NCBI GenBank assembly: GCA_958295735.1
Contig: OY282369.1
Span: 1,658,161 to 1,722,160 of the forward strand
DNA length: 64,000 nucleotides
Direction: 5' to 3'
Source: an uncultured Candidatus Cenarchaeum sp.
Lineage (GTDB): Archaea > Thermoproteota > Nitrososphaeria > Nitrososphaerales > Nitrosopumilaceae
Shown here: one piece after another, positions 43,888-51,880 of the stretch
How the letters are laid out: every line of letters begins with the position of its first letter
Position numbering within the stretch: the first letter of the stretch is position 1
Translations under genes and position numbers: made by a program
The notes under the pieces: model-generated
Told to the model about the DNA's origin: nothing
Databases searched by the model: none
Seen by the model: only the letters and a program-made list of their open reading frames with translations

Positions 43888-43899
43888 GTTAATAAAAAG
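43888..43899. promoter_or_regulatory. Shared TATA block, tRNA-Thr and phosphosugar mutase
   Basis: GTTAATAAAAAG is the only A+T-rich sequence between the tRNA 5' end (43866) and GTG 43918. It is centred about 25 bases from each start, so it probably serves both directions. Confidence 0.65.
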
Positions 43900-43917
43900 C
43901 CTTGCCGGTTCGCGCGC

Positions 43918-45264
43918 GTGAAAAAGTCGGTGTCCGGGATCAGGGGGGAGATCGGCGACGGGTTCGGCCCCCGCGAGGTGATGGCGTACTGCGCGGGGTT
44001 CGCGGGCCTGCTGGCGGGGAGGCGCGGGGGGCAGCAGTGCGTGGTGGCGGCGGACACGCGGCCCGGCGGGGAGGCGCTCAAGGCGGCCGCCGCGGCCGCC
44101 CTGGCGGCCGGCGGCGTGGACGTGCTGGATCTCGGGATCGCGCCGACGCCCGCGGCGTTCTACGAGGCGAGGCGGATCCGCAGCGGCGCGGGCGTCGTGG
44201 TGACCGCCTCGCACAACCCCATAGGCTGGAACGGCCTCAAGTTCATACTGGACGGCAGGGGGATCGGCGAGGCGGAGACGGCGGCGGTGGTCGCCGCGGC
44301 GGAGGCCGGCGGCCACGGCGCGGGCGGCGGCGTCGTGGAAGGCATCGGCACGGACTACGTGGAGGCGGCCCTCGTCGTGGCGGCGGCGCGGGGCGTGCGG
44401 GATCCCCCGGGCGTGGTGGTGGACGCGGGCGGGGGCGCGGCCAGGGACGCGGCCCCGCAGCTCCTGAGGGGGATGGGATGCCGCGTGAGCGTGATCAACG
44501 CCGAACTGTCCAGCTCCGGGAGGGGCCCCGATCCCACCGCCGAGGGCCTGGAGGGGCTCGCGGCCGCGTGCGCCGGGGCCTCGGCCGACGCCGGCTTCGC
44601 CTTCGACATGGACGGGGACAGGCTAGTGGTGGTGGCCGGCGGCAGGAAGCAGGCGCCGGATGCCACCCTGGGCTTGGGCGTGGCAGCGGCCCTGCGGATG
44701 GGGCACAGGCGGTTCGTGCTGAGCGCGGACACGAGCAGCGCCGTGGAGAGGCTCGCGGAGGACGGGGGCGGCAGGGTGCAGAGGTCCAAGGTGGGCGAGG
44801 CCAACGTGGTGGCCGCGATGCTGGAGGCCAGGGCGCAGGCGGGCGGGGAGGGCAGCAGCGCCGGGTTCATCCTGCCGGGGTTCAACTACTGCAGGGACGG
44901 CATACTCACGGCCGGGCTCGTCGCCGCGATGCTGTGCGGCGGGGGGGAGGCGGCCCGCGATGCGCTGGAGGCGATGCGGGGCTCACATATGGTGAGGGAA
45001 AAGGCGCCGGCCGACTCGGCCCTGCACGGCAGGACGCTGGAGGGCGTCGAGCGGATGATGGGCCGCAGGTTCAGCGAGGTGGACACGCTGGACGGCGTCA
45101 AGGGGATAGCCGACGAGGGCTCGTGGGTCATGGTGAGGGGGTCCAACACCGAGGACGCCGTGAGGATCTCGGCCGAGGGCGCCGACCCGCGGAGGGCCGG
45201 CGAGCTGGCCGGGGAGGCCCGGAGGATGGTGGCCGAGTCGTATGAGGCCGCCCGGCGAGCGTGA
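43918..45264 (+). CDS. glmM: Phosphoglucosamine/phosphomannomutase family enzyme
   Basis: A 448-residue alpha-D-phosphohexomutase. The active-site serine is S98 in TASHNP, and the metal loop is DMDGDR (D230, D232, D234). GGRKQAPDATLGLG and the C-terminal VRGSNTEDAVRISAEG (sugar-phosphate binding) are present. It would isomerise glucosamine-6-phosphate or mannose-6-phosphate for UDP-GlcNAc or glycan synthesis; the exact sugar cannot be read from sequence. GTG at 43918 was chosen because the TATA block lies 19-30 bases upstream; this gives the expected KKSVSGIRGEIG start. ThiL follows with a 23-base overlap. Confidence 0.88.
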   Translation: MKKSVSGIRGEIGDGFGPREVMAYCAGFAGLLAGRRGGQQCVVAADTRPGGEALKAAAAAALAAGGVDVLDLGIAPTPAAFYEARRIRSGAGVVVTASHNPIGWNGLKFILDGRGIGEAETAAVVAAAEAGGHGAGGGVVEGIGTDYVEAALVVAAARGVRDPPGVVVDAGGGAARDAAPQLLRGMGCRVSVINAELSSSGRGPDPTAEGLEGLAAACAGASADAGFAFDMDGDRLVVVAGGRKQAPDATLGLGVAAALRMGHRRFVLSADTSSAVERLAEDGGGRVQRSKVGEANVVAAMLEARAQAGGEGSSAGFILPGFNYCRDGILTAGLVAAMLCGGGEAARDALEAMRGSHMVREKAPADSALHGRTLEGVERMMGRRFSEVDTLDGVKGIADEGSWVMVRGSNTEDAVRISAEGADPRRAGELAGEARRMVAESYEAARRA

Positions 45265-46282
45265 AATGATAGGCGCGTTCCAGGACGCGTTCCGCGGGGG
45301 CGGCCGGTTCGTCCCGGACGACGCCGAGTTCTTCTCGGTGGGCCGCTCGCGCGCCGCCGTCGCGGTGGACACCCTGGTGGCCGGCACGGACGTCCCGCCG
45401 GGGATGGGCCCGCGCAGGGCCGCGCGCAAGAGCGTGGTGGCGTGCGCGAGCGACATGGCCGCGAAGGGCGTCGCGCCCTCGTGCGGCGTGGTGTCGGTCG
45501 TGCTGCCGCGCGGCACGGGGCGGCGGGGCGTGGACGCGCTGGCGCGGGGCCTCGCGGAGGGGGCCGCCGAGCTGGGCTTCCCGCTGCTCGGCGGCGACAC
45601 GAACGAGGGGAGCGAGCTGTCGATAACCGTGTGCCTCGCCGGGAGGCCGCCGCGGCGGGGCCCGCCCGGCAGGGGCGGGGCGGCGGAGGGCGACCTGGTA
45701 TACGCCACGGGCCCGTTCGGGTACGCGGCGGCCGGCCTGTCCATCATAATGGACGGGGCGCGGGCGCCGCGCGCGTTCGGGAGGCGGGCCAGGGAGGCCG
45801 TGTACCGCCCCTCGTGCAGGCTGGGGTTCGGGGTGGCCGCGGCCGAGGCCGGCGCGGCCAGCTCGTCCATGGACTCGAGCGACGGGCTCTCCGCCACGCT
45901 GGCCGAGATGTCCAGGCAGAGCGGCAGGGTGTTCGCGCTGGACGGCGCCCCCGCCGCCGCCGGGCTGGGCGAGTTCGCCGCCATGAACGGGGCCGATTAC
46001 GCGGGCCTGGTCTTCGACGGGGGCGAGGAGTACGAGATCGTGTTCACGGCGCCGCCGCGCATGGCGCGGCGCGTGGGGGCGATCGCCGCGCGGACGGGGA
46101 CGCCGGCCGTCCGGATCGGCAGCGTCGGCGCGGCGCGGGAGGGCGGCGGCGTGGTCGTGAAGCGGGAGGGCGGCGGCTTTTCCCGCGTCCCCGACCGCGG
46201 GTGGAGGCACTTCGGGCGGGGGCGCCGCCGGCCGCCCCGCGCGCCCGCCGGCCGCCCCGCGCGCCGGGGCCCGCCGCCCTGA
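45242..46282 (+). CDS. thiL: Thiamine-monophosphate kinase ThiL
   Basis: Converts thiamine phosphate to thiamine diphosphate with ATP. The 346-residue protein has the PurM/ThiL fold: FVPDDAEFF, AVAVDTLVAGTDVP, SDMAAKGVAPSCG, LLGGDTNEG and MDSSDGLSATLAEM, then YEIVFTAPP. The C-terminal ~20 residues are Arg/Pro-rich and probably compositional. ATG at 45242 lies within the mutase gene, a 23-base overlap that suggests co-translation. Confidence 0.9.
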   Translation: MRPPGEREMIGAFQDAFRGGGRFVPDDAEFFSVGRSRAAVAVDTLVAGTDVPPGMGPRRAARKSVVACASDMAAKGVAPSCGVVSVVLPRGTGRRGVDALARGLAEGAAELGFPLLGGDTNEGSELSITVCLAGRPPRRGPPGRGGAAEGDLVYATGPFGYAAAGLSIIMDGARAPRAFGRRAREAVYRPSCRLGFGVAAAEAGAASSSMDSSDGLSATLAEMSRQSGRVFALDGAPAAAGLGEFAAMNGADYAGLVFDGGEEYEIVFTAPPRMARRVGAIAARTGTPAVRIGSVGAAREGGGVVVKREGGGFSRVPDRGWRHFGRGRRRPPRAPAGRPARRGPPP

Positions 46283-46292
46283 ACCGCCCCGT

Positions 46293-46300
46293 CCTTTTTA
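46293..46300 (+). terminator. T-run after thiL
   Basis: CCTTTTTA lies 10-18 bases past the thiL stop, followed by a short G/C inverted sequence (GCCCGTCTTCGGGCGGGC). It is a likely terminator for the mutase-thiL transcript. Confidence 0.55.
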
Positions 46301-46457
46301 GCCCGTCTTCGGGCGGGCGGCGGCGGATGCCGCCTCGGGCCCGCCGCCCCGAACCGCCGGGCCCTCCCGGCGGGGCGGCGGCGCGCGATGCGGGCCGCGC
46401 CCCGCGCGGGGCCCCCGCTAGGGCCCGCGCCTGGGGGGATCCGGATGCCGTAGTTCG

Positions 46458-46529
46458 AGGTGAGGGGGGGAGTCGAACCCCCTTGGATGGGCTCTGCAGG
46501 CCCACGCATAACCGCTCTGCCACCTCACC
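46458..46529 (-). tRNA. tRNA-Cys (GCA anticodon)
   Basis: On the minus strand: acceptor GGTGAGG with CCTCACC, D stem GCA with TGC, anticodon stem TGGGC with GCCCA around loop CTGCAGA, T arm GGGGG-TTCGACT-CCCCC, and discriminator T73, an identity base of tRNA-Cys. No intron. AGTTTAATCC on this strand (46551-46560) lies 22-31 bases upstream as TATA box. Confidence 0.96.
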
Positions 46530-46567
46530 GGCGGGCGGCGCGGGCGCAGCGGATTAAACTCTTTAGG

Positions 46568-46786
46568 TTACGCCCTGAACGGCCGTGACGCCATCTTCAC
46601 GTCGTCGGCGCGCACCGTCCTCCTCCCCGCGTGCGCGGACAGGTCGACGGCGTTCCTGGCTATGCGCGCGGCCAAATCCTCCACCACGCGCCGCAGCTCG
46701 TCGGCCGACTCGTCGCTCACGCGGGGCGCCCCCGACTTTTTGAGTATGCGGTACATGGCCGCCAGCCCGAACTCGGATGATCTCAT
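46568..46786 (-). CDS. Archaeal histone
   Basis: A 72-residue HMf-type histone fold: helix FGLAAMYRILKKSGAPRVSD, long central helix ELRRVVEDLAARIARNAVDL, and the RRTVRADDVKMA strand-helix. It wraps DNA into tetrameric or longer nucleosome-like particles. ATG at 46786 is preferred; the longer frame to 46840 adds a hydrophobic, unrelated stretch that contains the promoter. CTTTTATC on the minus strand lies about 23-30 bases upstream. It is divergent from tatD, with a 59-base spacer. Confidence 0.93.
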   Translation of the reverse strand: MRSSEFGLAAMYRILKKSGAPRVSDESADELRRVVEDLAARIARNAVDLSAHAGRRTVRADDVKMASRPFRA

Positions 46787-46804
46787 CGCACTACCTTCCC
46801 CCGC

Positions 46805-46836
46805 CAGAGATAAAAGGTCCGGGATAAAAAAATAAC
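46805..46836. promoter_or_regulatory. Divergent histone/tatD promoter region
   Basis: GAGATAAAAGG (46807-46817) reads on the minus strand as CTTTTATCTC, 21-31 bases before the histone ATG. GGGATAAAAAAATAAC (46821-46836) gives a TATA box about 15-25 bases before the TTG of tatD. Confidence 0.55.
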
Positions 46837-46845
46837 ACAAGCGGA

Positions 46846-47634
46846 TTGAATTATGCAGACCAAACCGGGTGGACGTACGACACGCACGTGCACCTGGCGG
46901 ACCCCGAGTACGCCCCCGCGATGGGCGGCACGCTGCGCGGCATGCGCCGCATGCGGGTGAGGGCGTGCGCCGTCTCCACGGGGGCGGCCGACTCGGAGCG
47001 CACCCTCGGCCTGGCCGGCGAGGCGGGGGGCCTGGTGCTGCCGTTCGTCGGGATACATCCGGAGCGCGCGGGGTCGGAGGATCCGGCGGAGATCGAGGCG
47101 CTGGTGGACGGGGATCCCGGGGCGGTGGCCGGGATCGGGGAGATAGGGCTGGATGCCTCGTACTGCGGCGGGGATGCGCGCGGGGGCGGGGCCGAAAGGC
47201 AGCGGCGCGCGTTCGGCAGCATGATGGCGCTGGCCGAGAGGCACGGCAAGCCGGTGTCCATACACGCCAGGGGGAGCCTGGGCGAGGTGCTGGACGCCTC
47301 CGGCTCGTACTCGGTGGGCGGGGCCTGCCTCCACTGGTTCGACGGGAACAAGGGGCAGCTGAGGGCCGCCATGGACGGCGGGTTCTTCGTGTCGTACGGC
47401 CCGCTGGCCGTGTACGCGGGCGACAAGCGCGGCCTGATGGCCAGGACCGACCGCGACAGGATCCTGGTGGAAACCGACGGGCCGGTCAGGTTCGGCGGGT
47501 GCTTCGGCCGCAGGCCGGCGCAGGCGGGATTCGTCCACAGCGTGGTGCTCGCGGCGGCACTGGCGCTGCGCATCGCGCCGGGCGAGGCGCGCGATCTCCT
47601 GGAGGCCAACTCGCGCCGCTTCCTTGGAATATAG
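46846..47634 (+). CDS. TatD-family metal-dependent hydrolase (nuclease)
   Basis: A 262-residue TIM-barrel metallo-hydrolase. The metal ligands are H14 and H16 in THVHLADPEY, E in GEIGLD (~residue 97), H in SIHARG, H in CLHWFDG and D in VETDGPVRF; all are present. Family members are 3'-5' DNases or deaminase-like hydrolases. The start is TTG 46846; the nearby ATG (46853) is in another frame. The 3' end lies in a 103-bp tandem duplication. Confidence 0.87.
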   Translation: MNYADQTGWTYDTHVHLADPEYAPAMGGTLRGMRRMRVRACAVSTGAADSERTLGLAGEAGGLVLPFVGIHPERAGSEDPAEIEALVDGDPGAVAGIGEIGLDASYCGGDARGGGAERQRRAFGSMMALAERHGKPVSIHARGSLGEVLDASGSYSVGGACLHWFDGNKGQLRAAMDGGFFVSYGPLAVYAGDKRGLMARTDRDRILVETDGPVRFGGCFGRRPAQAGFVHSVVLAAALALRIAPGEARDLLEANSRRFLGI

Positions 47635-47752
47635 GCATGACACGCCCCGGCCCGCGGCGGCACTGGCGCTGCGCATCGCGCCGGGCGAGGCGCGCGATCT
47701 CCTGGAGGCCAACTCGCGCCGCTTGGAATATAGGTATAATACACCCCGGCCC
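47551..47752. repeat. 103-bp tandem duplication, tatD end to eS17 promoter
   Basis: Copy 1 (47551-47653) holds the last ~28 codons of tatD and the following 19 bases. Copy 2 (47654-~47752) repeats it with a few changes. In copy 2 the sequence after GGAATATAG is GTATAATACACCCC in place of GCATGACACGCCCC; the former is the TATA box of eS17. Confidence 0.88.
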
Positions 47753-47764
47753 GCGGCCGCACCC

Positions 47765-48292
47765 GTGGACAGGGTCCGAAAGCTGTCGGGGGAACTCATA
47801 GAAAGGTACGACTCGGACTTTGGAACCGACTTTGACAGCAACAAAAAGGCCCTTGACAAGCTGGCCATAGTGCGCTCAAAGTGCCTCAAGAACGAGATCG
47901 CCGGGTTCATCACAAAGTCCGTAAAGGCGGAGCTGCGCAGGAAGGCCGAAAAGGAGGAGCGCGAGAGGGAGGCGGCGGCGCCGGCCGATGCGCCCGCGGA
48001 TGCTCCGGCCGATGCTCCGGCGCCGGCCGATGCGCCCGCGGATGCTCCGGCCGATGCTCCGGCGCCGGCCGATGCGCCCGCGGATGCTCCGGCCGATGCG
48101 CCCGCGGATGCTCCGGCCGATGCTCCGGCGCCGGCCGATGCGCCCGCGGATGCTCCGGCCGATGCTCCGGCGCCGGCCGATGCGCCCGCGGATGCTCCGG
48201 CGCCCGTTGCCGCGCCGGCCGATGCTCCGGCGCCGGCCGATCCGGACAAGGCCGCCGGCTCGCCCCCGGACAAGGCGGCAACCGGATCCTAG
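47765..48292 (+). CDS. rps17e: Ribosomal protein eS17 with repetitive C-terminal tail
   Basis: Residues 1-~70 are an archaeal eS17, a small-subunit protein of the head/beak region (DRVRKLSGELIERYDSDFGT, NKKALDKLAIVRSKCLKNEI, AGFITKSV). After a charged helix RRKAEKEEREREA, about 90 residues consist of ADAPADAPAPADAP-type repeats, then DPDKAAGSPPDKAATGS. Normal archaeal eS17 ends near residue 65-75. GTG at 47765 is 24-31 bases after GTATAATA (47734-47741), hence leaderless. The gene that follows is 33 bases on. Confidence 0.92.
   Translation: MDRVRKLSGELIERYDSDFGTDFDSNKKALDKLAIVRSKCLKNEIAGFITKSVKAELRRKAEKEEREREAAAPADAPADAPADAPAPADAPADAPADAPAPADAPADAPADAPADAPADAPAPADAPADAPADAPAPADAPADAPAPVAAPADAPAPADPDKAAGSPPDKAATGS
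47975..48245 (+). repeat. Ala-Asp-Ala-Pro coding repeats in eS17
   Basis: Units of 12 and 18 bp (GCCGATGCTCCG, GCGCCGGCCGATGCGCCC and similar) arrange into higher-order blocks of about 42 bp, nearly identical at DNA level. Confidence 0.88.
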
Positions 48293-48324
48293 ATGCCCTT
48301 CAATGCGGCCCCCCGCCGCCGGAC

Positions 48325-49116
48325 GTGAAGTTGATAACCGTCAGGCTGCTGGGCGGCGCGAAGAGGTCGTTCGGCGCCGAGTCCGTGCGGGTGGACGGGG
48401 ACGAGATGACCGTCGGGGAGCTCCTCGGCCGCCTCGCCGGAATGGCGGCGGATCTCGACGCGGCCAACGTGCTGGTGGCGATCAACGGCGCGGACTCGTC
48501 GGCCTCCGGCGGGCAGTCCGCCGTAGTGCGCGCGGGCGACGACGTTGCGCTGGTACCCGTGATACACGGCGGCGCCGGGGCGCGCCGGATCCGGTTCCTG
48601 CTGGGGCGCTACGCGGCCGAGGCGTTCCCCGTGGCGCACGACGGCCGGAGGGACGACGTGGCGTACCTTGACGGCCTGCGCCGGGAGTTCCCCGGCGCGG
48701 CCCTGCAGGCGCTGTCCCGGAGGTTCGTACTCGGGAGTTCGCACGTGCGGAAGGTGCTGCTGGTCTCCGTGCGGGCCAAGTCGGGGGGGACCATGCTGTC
48801 GAGGAGGATCGAGACCGACCTGCTGATGCGGTTCGCCGGGACGGGCCAGATCGACAGGGCGATATCCACGGTGGGCGTCGGCGGGAAGGGGGACGCGGCC
48901 GGCCTTCTCCTCGTGGCGGTGGCCGGAAGGCCGGCTGGCGTCCTGGACGCGCTGCGCGCGCGCCTGCGGCCCGACCTCGATCCGGTGCCGTTCCGCGATG
49001 ACAACTCCGGGTTCATAATGGGGCGGTTCGGCATATCGGCCGAGCAGGTCCGCGCGGTGCGGTCGAGGGCGCCGCTGGAGGACCTGCTGGCCGAGAGGGC
49101 CGCCGTCCTATTCTGA
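48325..49116 (+). CDS. Ubiquitin-fold (MoaD/ThiS-like) domain fused to KEOPS subunit Cgi121
   Basis: A 263-residue protein. Residues 1-~82 resemble a MoaD/ThiS beta-grasp domain (KLITVRLLGGAKRSFG, GDEMTVGELLGRL, GDDVALVPVIHGG), although the chain continues past the Gly-Gly. Residues ~95-263 match Cgi121: VLLVSVRAKSGGTMLSRRIE, LLMRFAGTGQIDRAISTVGV, FIMGRFGISAEQVRAV. Cgi121 binds the tRNA CCA end in the KEOPS complex that makes t6A. GTG at 48325 is the only start that includes the first beta strand. The gene converges on the Sua5-THUMP gene, overlapping it by nine bases. Confidence 0.75.
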   Translation: MKLITVRLLGGAKRSFGAESVRVDGDEMTVGELLGRLAGMAADLDAANVLVAINGADSSASGGQSAVVRAGDDVALVPVIHGGAGARRIRFLLGRYAAEAFPVAHDGRRDDVAYLDGLRREFPGAALQALSRRFVLGSSHVRKVLLVSVRAKSGGTMLSRRIETDLLMRFAGTGQIDRAISTVGVGGKGDAAGLLLVAVAGRPAGVLDALRARLRPDLDPVPFRDDNSGFIMGRFGISAEQVRAVRSRAPLEDLLAERAAVLF

Positions 49117-50463
49117 CATGCGGCGCTTTTCCCTGTCCACGCTGAGCACGTCGCCGTCCGAGACCAGGGAGACTCCGGCGCGCGGCCCGAATATCTCCAC
49201 CAGTATGGTGCGGTCGGGATCCTCCAGGGAGACCCGCCCCCCGATCACCGAGTCCGCGATCCTCCGCACGAGATCCTGCGAGGAGACCCGCGAGTTCCTC
49301 TTCTTCACGGACACCCTGTAGGACTGGCCCTCGCCGATGCCCCCGGCGAGCTCGGCCGAGCAGGCCACTATCGAGTCGGGGTCGGCCTTGACCCACCTTT
49401 GCAGCGGGATGGTCCTGAGCGCGTACCGGACGGACCACGGCTCCTCCCTGAGCAGGCCCCGCATGTAGCGCGAGACGGCGGCGGGATCGGCCGAGGTGCG
49501 CACCAGCACTATGCCCGGCATGCCGCTCCTGCGCGCCCGCGGCGCCGCATCCCCCATGCGCCCGAGTATGCGCGAGATCTCCTCGCAGGCGTAGTCCTCG
49601 AAGTGCCGCGGGCACGTGACCGCCAGATTCGCGCCGTCCCGCATGCTCCCGCCTCCCGCCGCGGCGCCCTCCTCCCCGGCCGCCGCGGCGCCCTCCTCCC
49701 CGGCCGCCGCGGCGCCCTCCTCCCCGGCCGCCGCGGCGCCCTCCTCCCCGGCCGCCGCGGCGCCCTCCTCCCCGGCCGCCGCGGCGCCCTCCTCCCCGGC
49801 CGCCGCGGCGCCCTCCTCCCCGGCCGCCGCGCGGAGCGCCGCGGCGATGTCGTCCCTGCCGATCCTCCCCTCCCTCGCCACGCGGAGGCCGAGCCGCCCT
49901 TCCCGCGCGTCCACCTCCACCACGGTGGACTCGGCCGAGGCCGCGCCGGGCCCGGGGCCTTCTATCGCGCCCCCGTCCACGAACACGTCGACCAGCTCCC
50001 CCACCGCCTCGAAGCACTCGCCGGGATCCGTGCTCGGGCGCCCGCCAGAGGGGTTGGCGCTGGTCCCCGCAAGCAGCCCGCATTTCCCGAGCAGCCTCCC
50101 GACGCACCGGCCCGCCGGCACGCGCACCGCCACCACGCCCCCGGGCGCCAGCGCGGGGGCGAGGAGGTCCCCCCTGGACGGGGCCAGCACGGTGAGCGGG
50201 CCTGGCCAGAACCGCGACGCCAGCGCCCCGCGCCGCCCTCCCAGATCCGCTATCCGCGTGAGATCGTCCCGCGAGCCGCCCAGGACCGGGAGCGGCTTCG
50301 AGGAGGGGCGGCCCTTTATCCCGTACACGCGCGCGACGGCGGAGGCATCGAGCGGGTCGCACCCCAGCCCGTACACGGTGTCGGTGGGGAATGCCACGAC
50401 GCCGCCCCGGCGGACGGCATCGGCCGCCGCGCCTACGCCGTCCGCATCGCAGCGCACCCTCAC
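49108..50463 (-). CDS. Sua5/YrdC (threonylcarbamoyl-AMP synthase) fused to a THUMP-domain protein
   Basis: A 451-residue frame. Residues 1-~200 are YrdC/TsaC: GGVVAFPTDTVYGLG, KGRPSSKPLPV, LTVLAPSRGD, GTSANPSGGRPS. This makes threonylcarbamoyl-AMP, the donor for t6A at A37 of tRNA. A linker of about seven GEEGAAAA repeats (residues ~225-272) leads to a C-terminal THUMP-type RNA-binding protein like the partner of tRNA acetylation, Tan1: CPRHFEDYACEEISRILGR, RYALRTIPLQRWVKADP, YRVSVKKRNSRVSS and IFGPRAGVSLV. GTG 50463 lies 22-31 bases after CATTATTATTGAA, so it is probably leaderless. ATG 49644 inside the linker end could start a separate THUMP protein; no stop separates the two parts. Confidence 0.85.
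   Translation of the reverse strand: MRVRCDADGVGAAADAVRRGGVVAFPTDTVYGLGCDPLDASAVARVYGIKGRPSSKPLPVLGGSRDDLTRIADLGGRRGALASRFWPGPLTVLAPSRGDLLAPALAPGGVVAVRVPAGRCVGRLLGKCGLLAGTSANPSGGRPSTDPGECFEAVGELVDVFVDGGAIEGPGPGAASAESTVVEVDAREGRLGLRVAREGRIGRDDIAAALRAAAGEEGAAAAGEEGAAAAGEEGAAAAGEEGAAAAGEEGAAAAGEEGAAAAGEEGAAAGGGSMRDGANLAVTCPRHFEDYACEEISRILGRMGDAAPRARRSGMPGIVLVRTSADPAAVSRYMRGLLREEPWSVRYALRTIPLQRWVKADPDSIVACSAELAGGIGEGQSYRVSVKKRNSRVSSQDLVRRIADSVIGGRVSLEDPDRTILVEIFGPRAGVSLVSDGDVLSVDREKRRMSE
49660..49830 (-). repeat. Seven-copy tandem repeat in the Sua5-THUMP linker
   Basis: A 24-bp unit encoding GEEGAAAA is repeated about seven times almost without change (plus-strand motif GCGCCCTCCTCCCCGGCCGC). 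The length keeps the frame open between the two domains. Confidence 0.9.
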
Positions 50464-51141
50464 GGGCCGCCGCGCCGCGCCTTCAATAATAATGAGCCGC
50501 GCGCGCCTCCCGGAACGGGAGGGCCGCGGCGGCGGGAGGCGGGTCCGGCGGCGGGCCGGGCGGCCCTGCCGCAGCCGGGCGCCGCCCCGCGCGGACGGCC
50601 CGAAACCCTCCGCCAACCCGCCGAGCTTTCGGCACGCCGTCGGCGCGGTGCCGGGGGGGGGGGGGTGCTGAAGATCCGCTGAAACCATCAGCGAACCCGC
50701 CGAGCTTTCGGCACGCCGCGGGGCGCCCTTTCCCGGCCGGCCCGGGCGGTACCGCGGGCCGCCGCCCGAGTCCGCCTGCTCCTGCCGCCACCGGGACGCC
50801 GGGGTACCCGGCATGCGCGGCAGCCGGGAGTGCGGCGCGCGGTCCTCTCCCCACACGTACTCGGGGCAGGTGAAGCCGACCCGCAAGGGCGGCAGCCGGG
50901 AGTGCGGCGCGCGGTCCTCCCCCCCGATCAGGCAACCGGCGCCCGGTCCCTCGCCGCCGCCGCGCGCCGTCCCGGCGCGGCGCCGCGCCGGCGGCAGGGC
51001 GCGGGGGAACGCGCGGGGCCGCCGATTTTTCACGGCCGGCCGCGGCCCGCCCGACGTTCCCCCGGCCGCCGCGGGCCCGCGCCCGCCGTTATCCGGGCGC
51101 ATCCTGCGGTTGCCGGGCGCGGTTCCGGCTCGGGCGCGAGT
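50464..51141. other. Intergenic region with several local repeats
   Basis: No gene recognised. CCGCCGAGCTTTCGGCACGC occurs near 50620 and 50697. GGCAGCCGGGAGTGCGGCGC, then GCGGTCCTC, occurs near 50819 and 50891. A run of 13 G is at 50653-50665. A shortened family-A repeat occupies about 51074-51142, reaching the stop codon of the next gene. Confidence 0.6.
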
Positions 51142-51822
51142 CTACGCTCCGGCGGCCCCCCGGCCCCCGCCGTCCTCCCCGCCCGGTGCCCGCCCGTCCA
51201 TCCTCATCCCGGCCACGGGGACGCGGCTGACCGGGACGAACAGCGAGATCAGGCCGGCTATCTTTATGGCCACCGACGCGTAGTACATGGCGGTGCCCGG
51301 AAAGACGAACGAGTACCACCCGAGGAACTCGCCCAGGGCCAGCAGCGCCAGCCCCGCCGAGACGAACGCGGCCCCCGCCTTCCTGTTGTCCGCGTACGAG
51401 AGGAGCGTCTCGATCGCGCCGTACACGAGCAGTATGAACGAGGTGGCCCGGAACACGTGCTCCACGTGGGCGGTGGATATGATCAGCAGCGGGACGGCGC
51501 CGACCGAGCGGAGGTGCCTGTTGCGCGGGAAGAACGACTTTATGCTGTGCGAAAAGGCGATGAAAAAGTAGCCCACCGTCTGTATCCCTATGCCCAGCGT
51601 CTGCACCCACCGCTCTATGCTTCCAGACATCACCACGAAATCCTCCACCATGTAGCCGATCCACACCACGAAGAACCCCGCGCTTATGGAAAAGAACGCG
51701 ATGCACAGCCGGAACAGCGTGGGGCTGCCGGTGTTCCTGAACCCCGCGTACGAGACCGCCCCGATGGCGAGGCCCACGAGGAACCCGACCAGGTTGAGCG
51801 CGTTCTCGAGGATGAACTCCAA
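51142..51822 (-). CDS. Polytopic membrane protein, unknown function
   Basis: A 226-residue protein with about six to seven hydrophobic segments (LVGFLVGLAIGAVSYAGF, LCIAFFSISAGFFVVWIGYM, IQTVGYFFIAF, ATSFILLVYGAIETLL, FVSAGLALLALGEFLGWY, SVAIKIAGLISLFVPV) and a Gly-rich tail. No catalytic motif. Start TTG at 51822 with GGTAATAACG about 24-33 bases upstream on the minus strand. Confidence 0.72.
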   Translation of the reverse strand: MEFILENALNLVGFLVGLAIGAVSYAGFRNTGSPTLFRLCIAFFSISAGFFVVWIGYMVEDFVVMSGSIERWVQTLGIGIQTVGYFFIAFSHSIKSFFPRNRHLRSVGAVPLLIISTAHVEHVFRATSFILLVYGAIETLLSYADNRKAGAAFVSAGLALLALGEFLGWYSFVFPGTAMYYASVAIKIAGLISLFVPVSRVPVAGMRMDGRAPGGEDGGGRGAAGA

Positions 51823-51880
51823 CCGCGATCGGCACCCGCGCGGCCGTTATTACCATTGCCATGCGGGACGCGCCCGGGGC

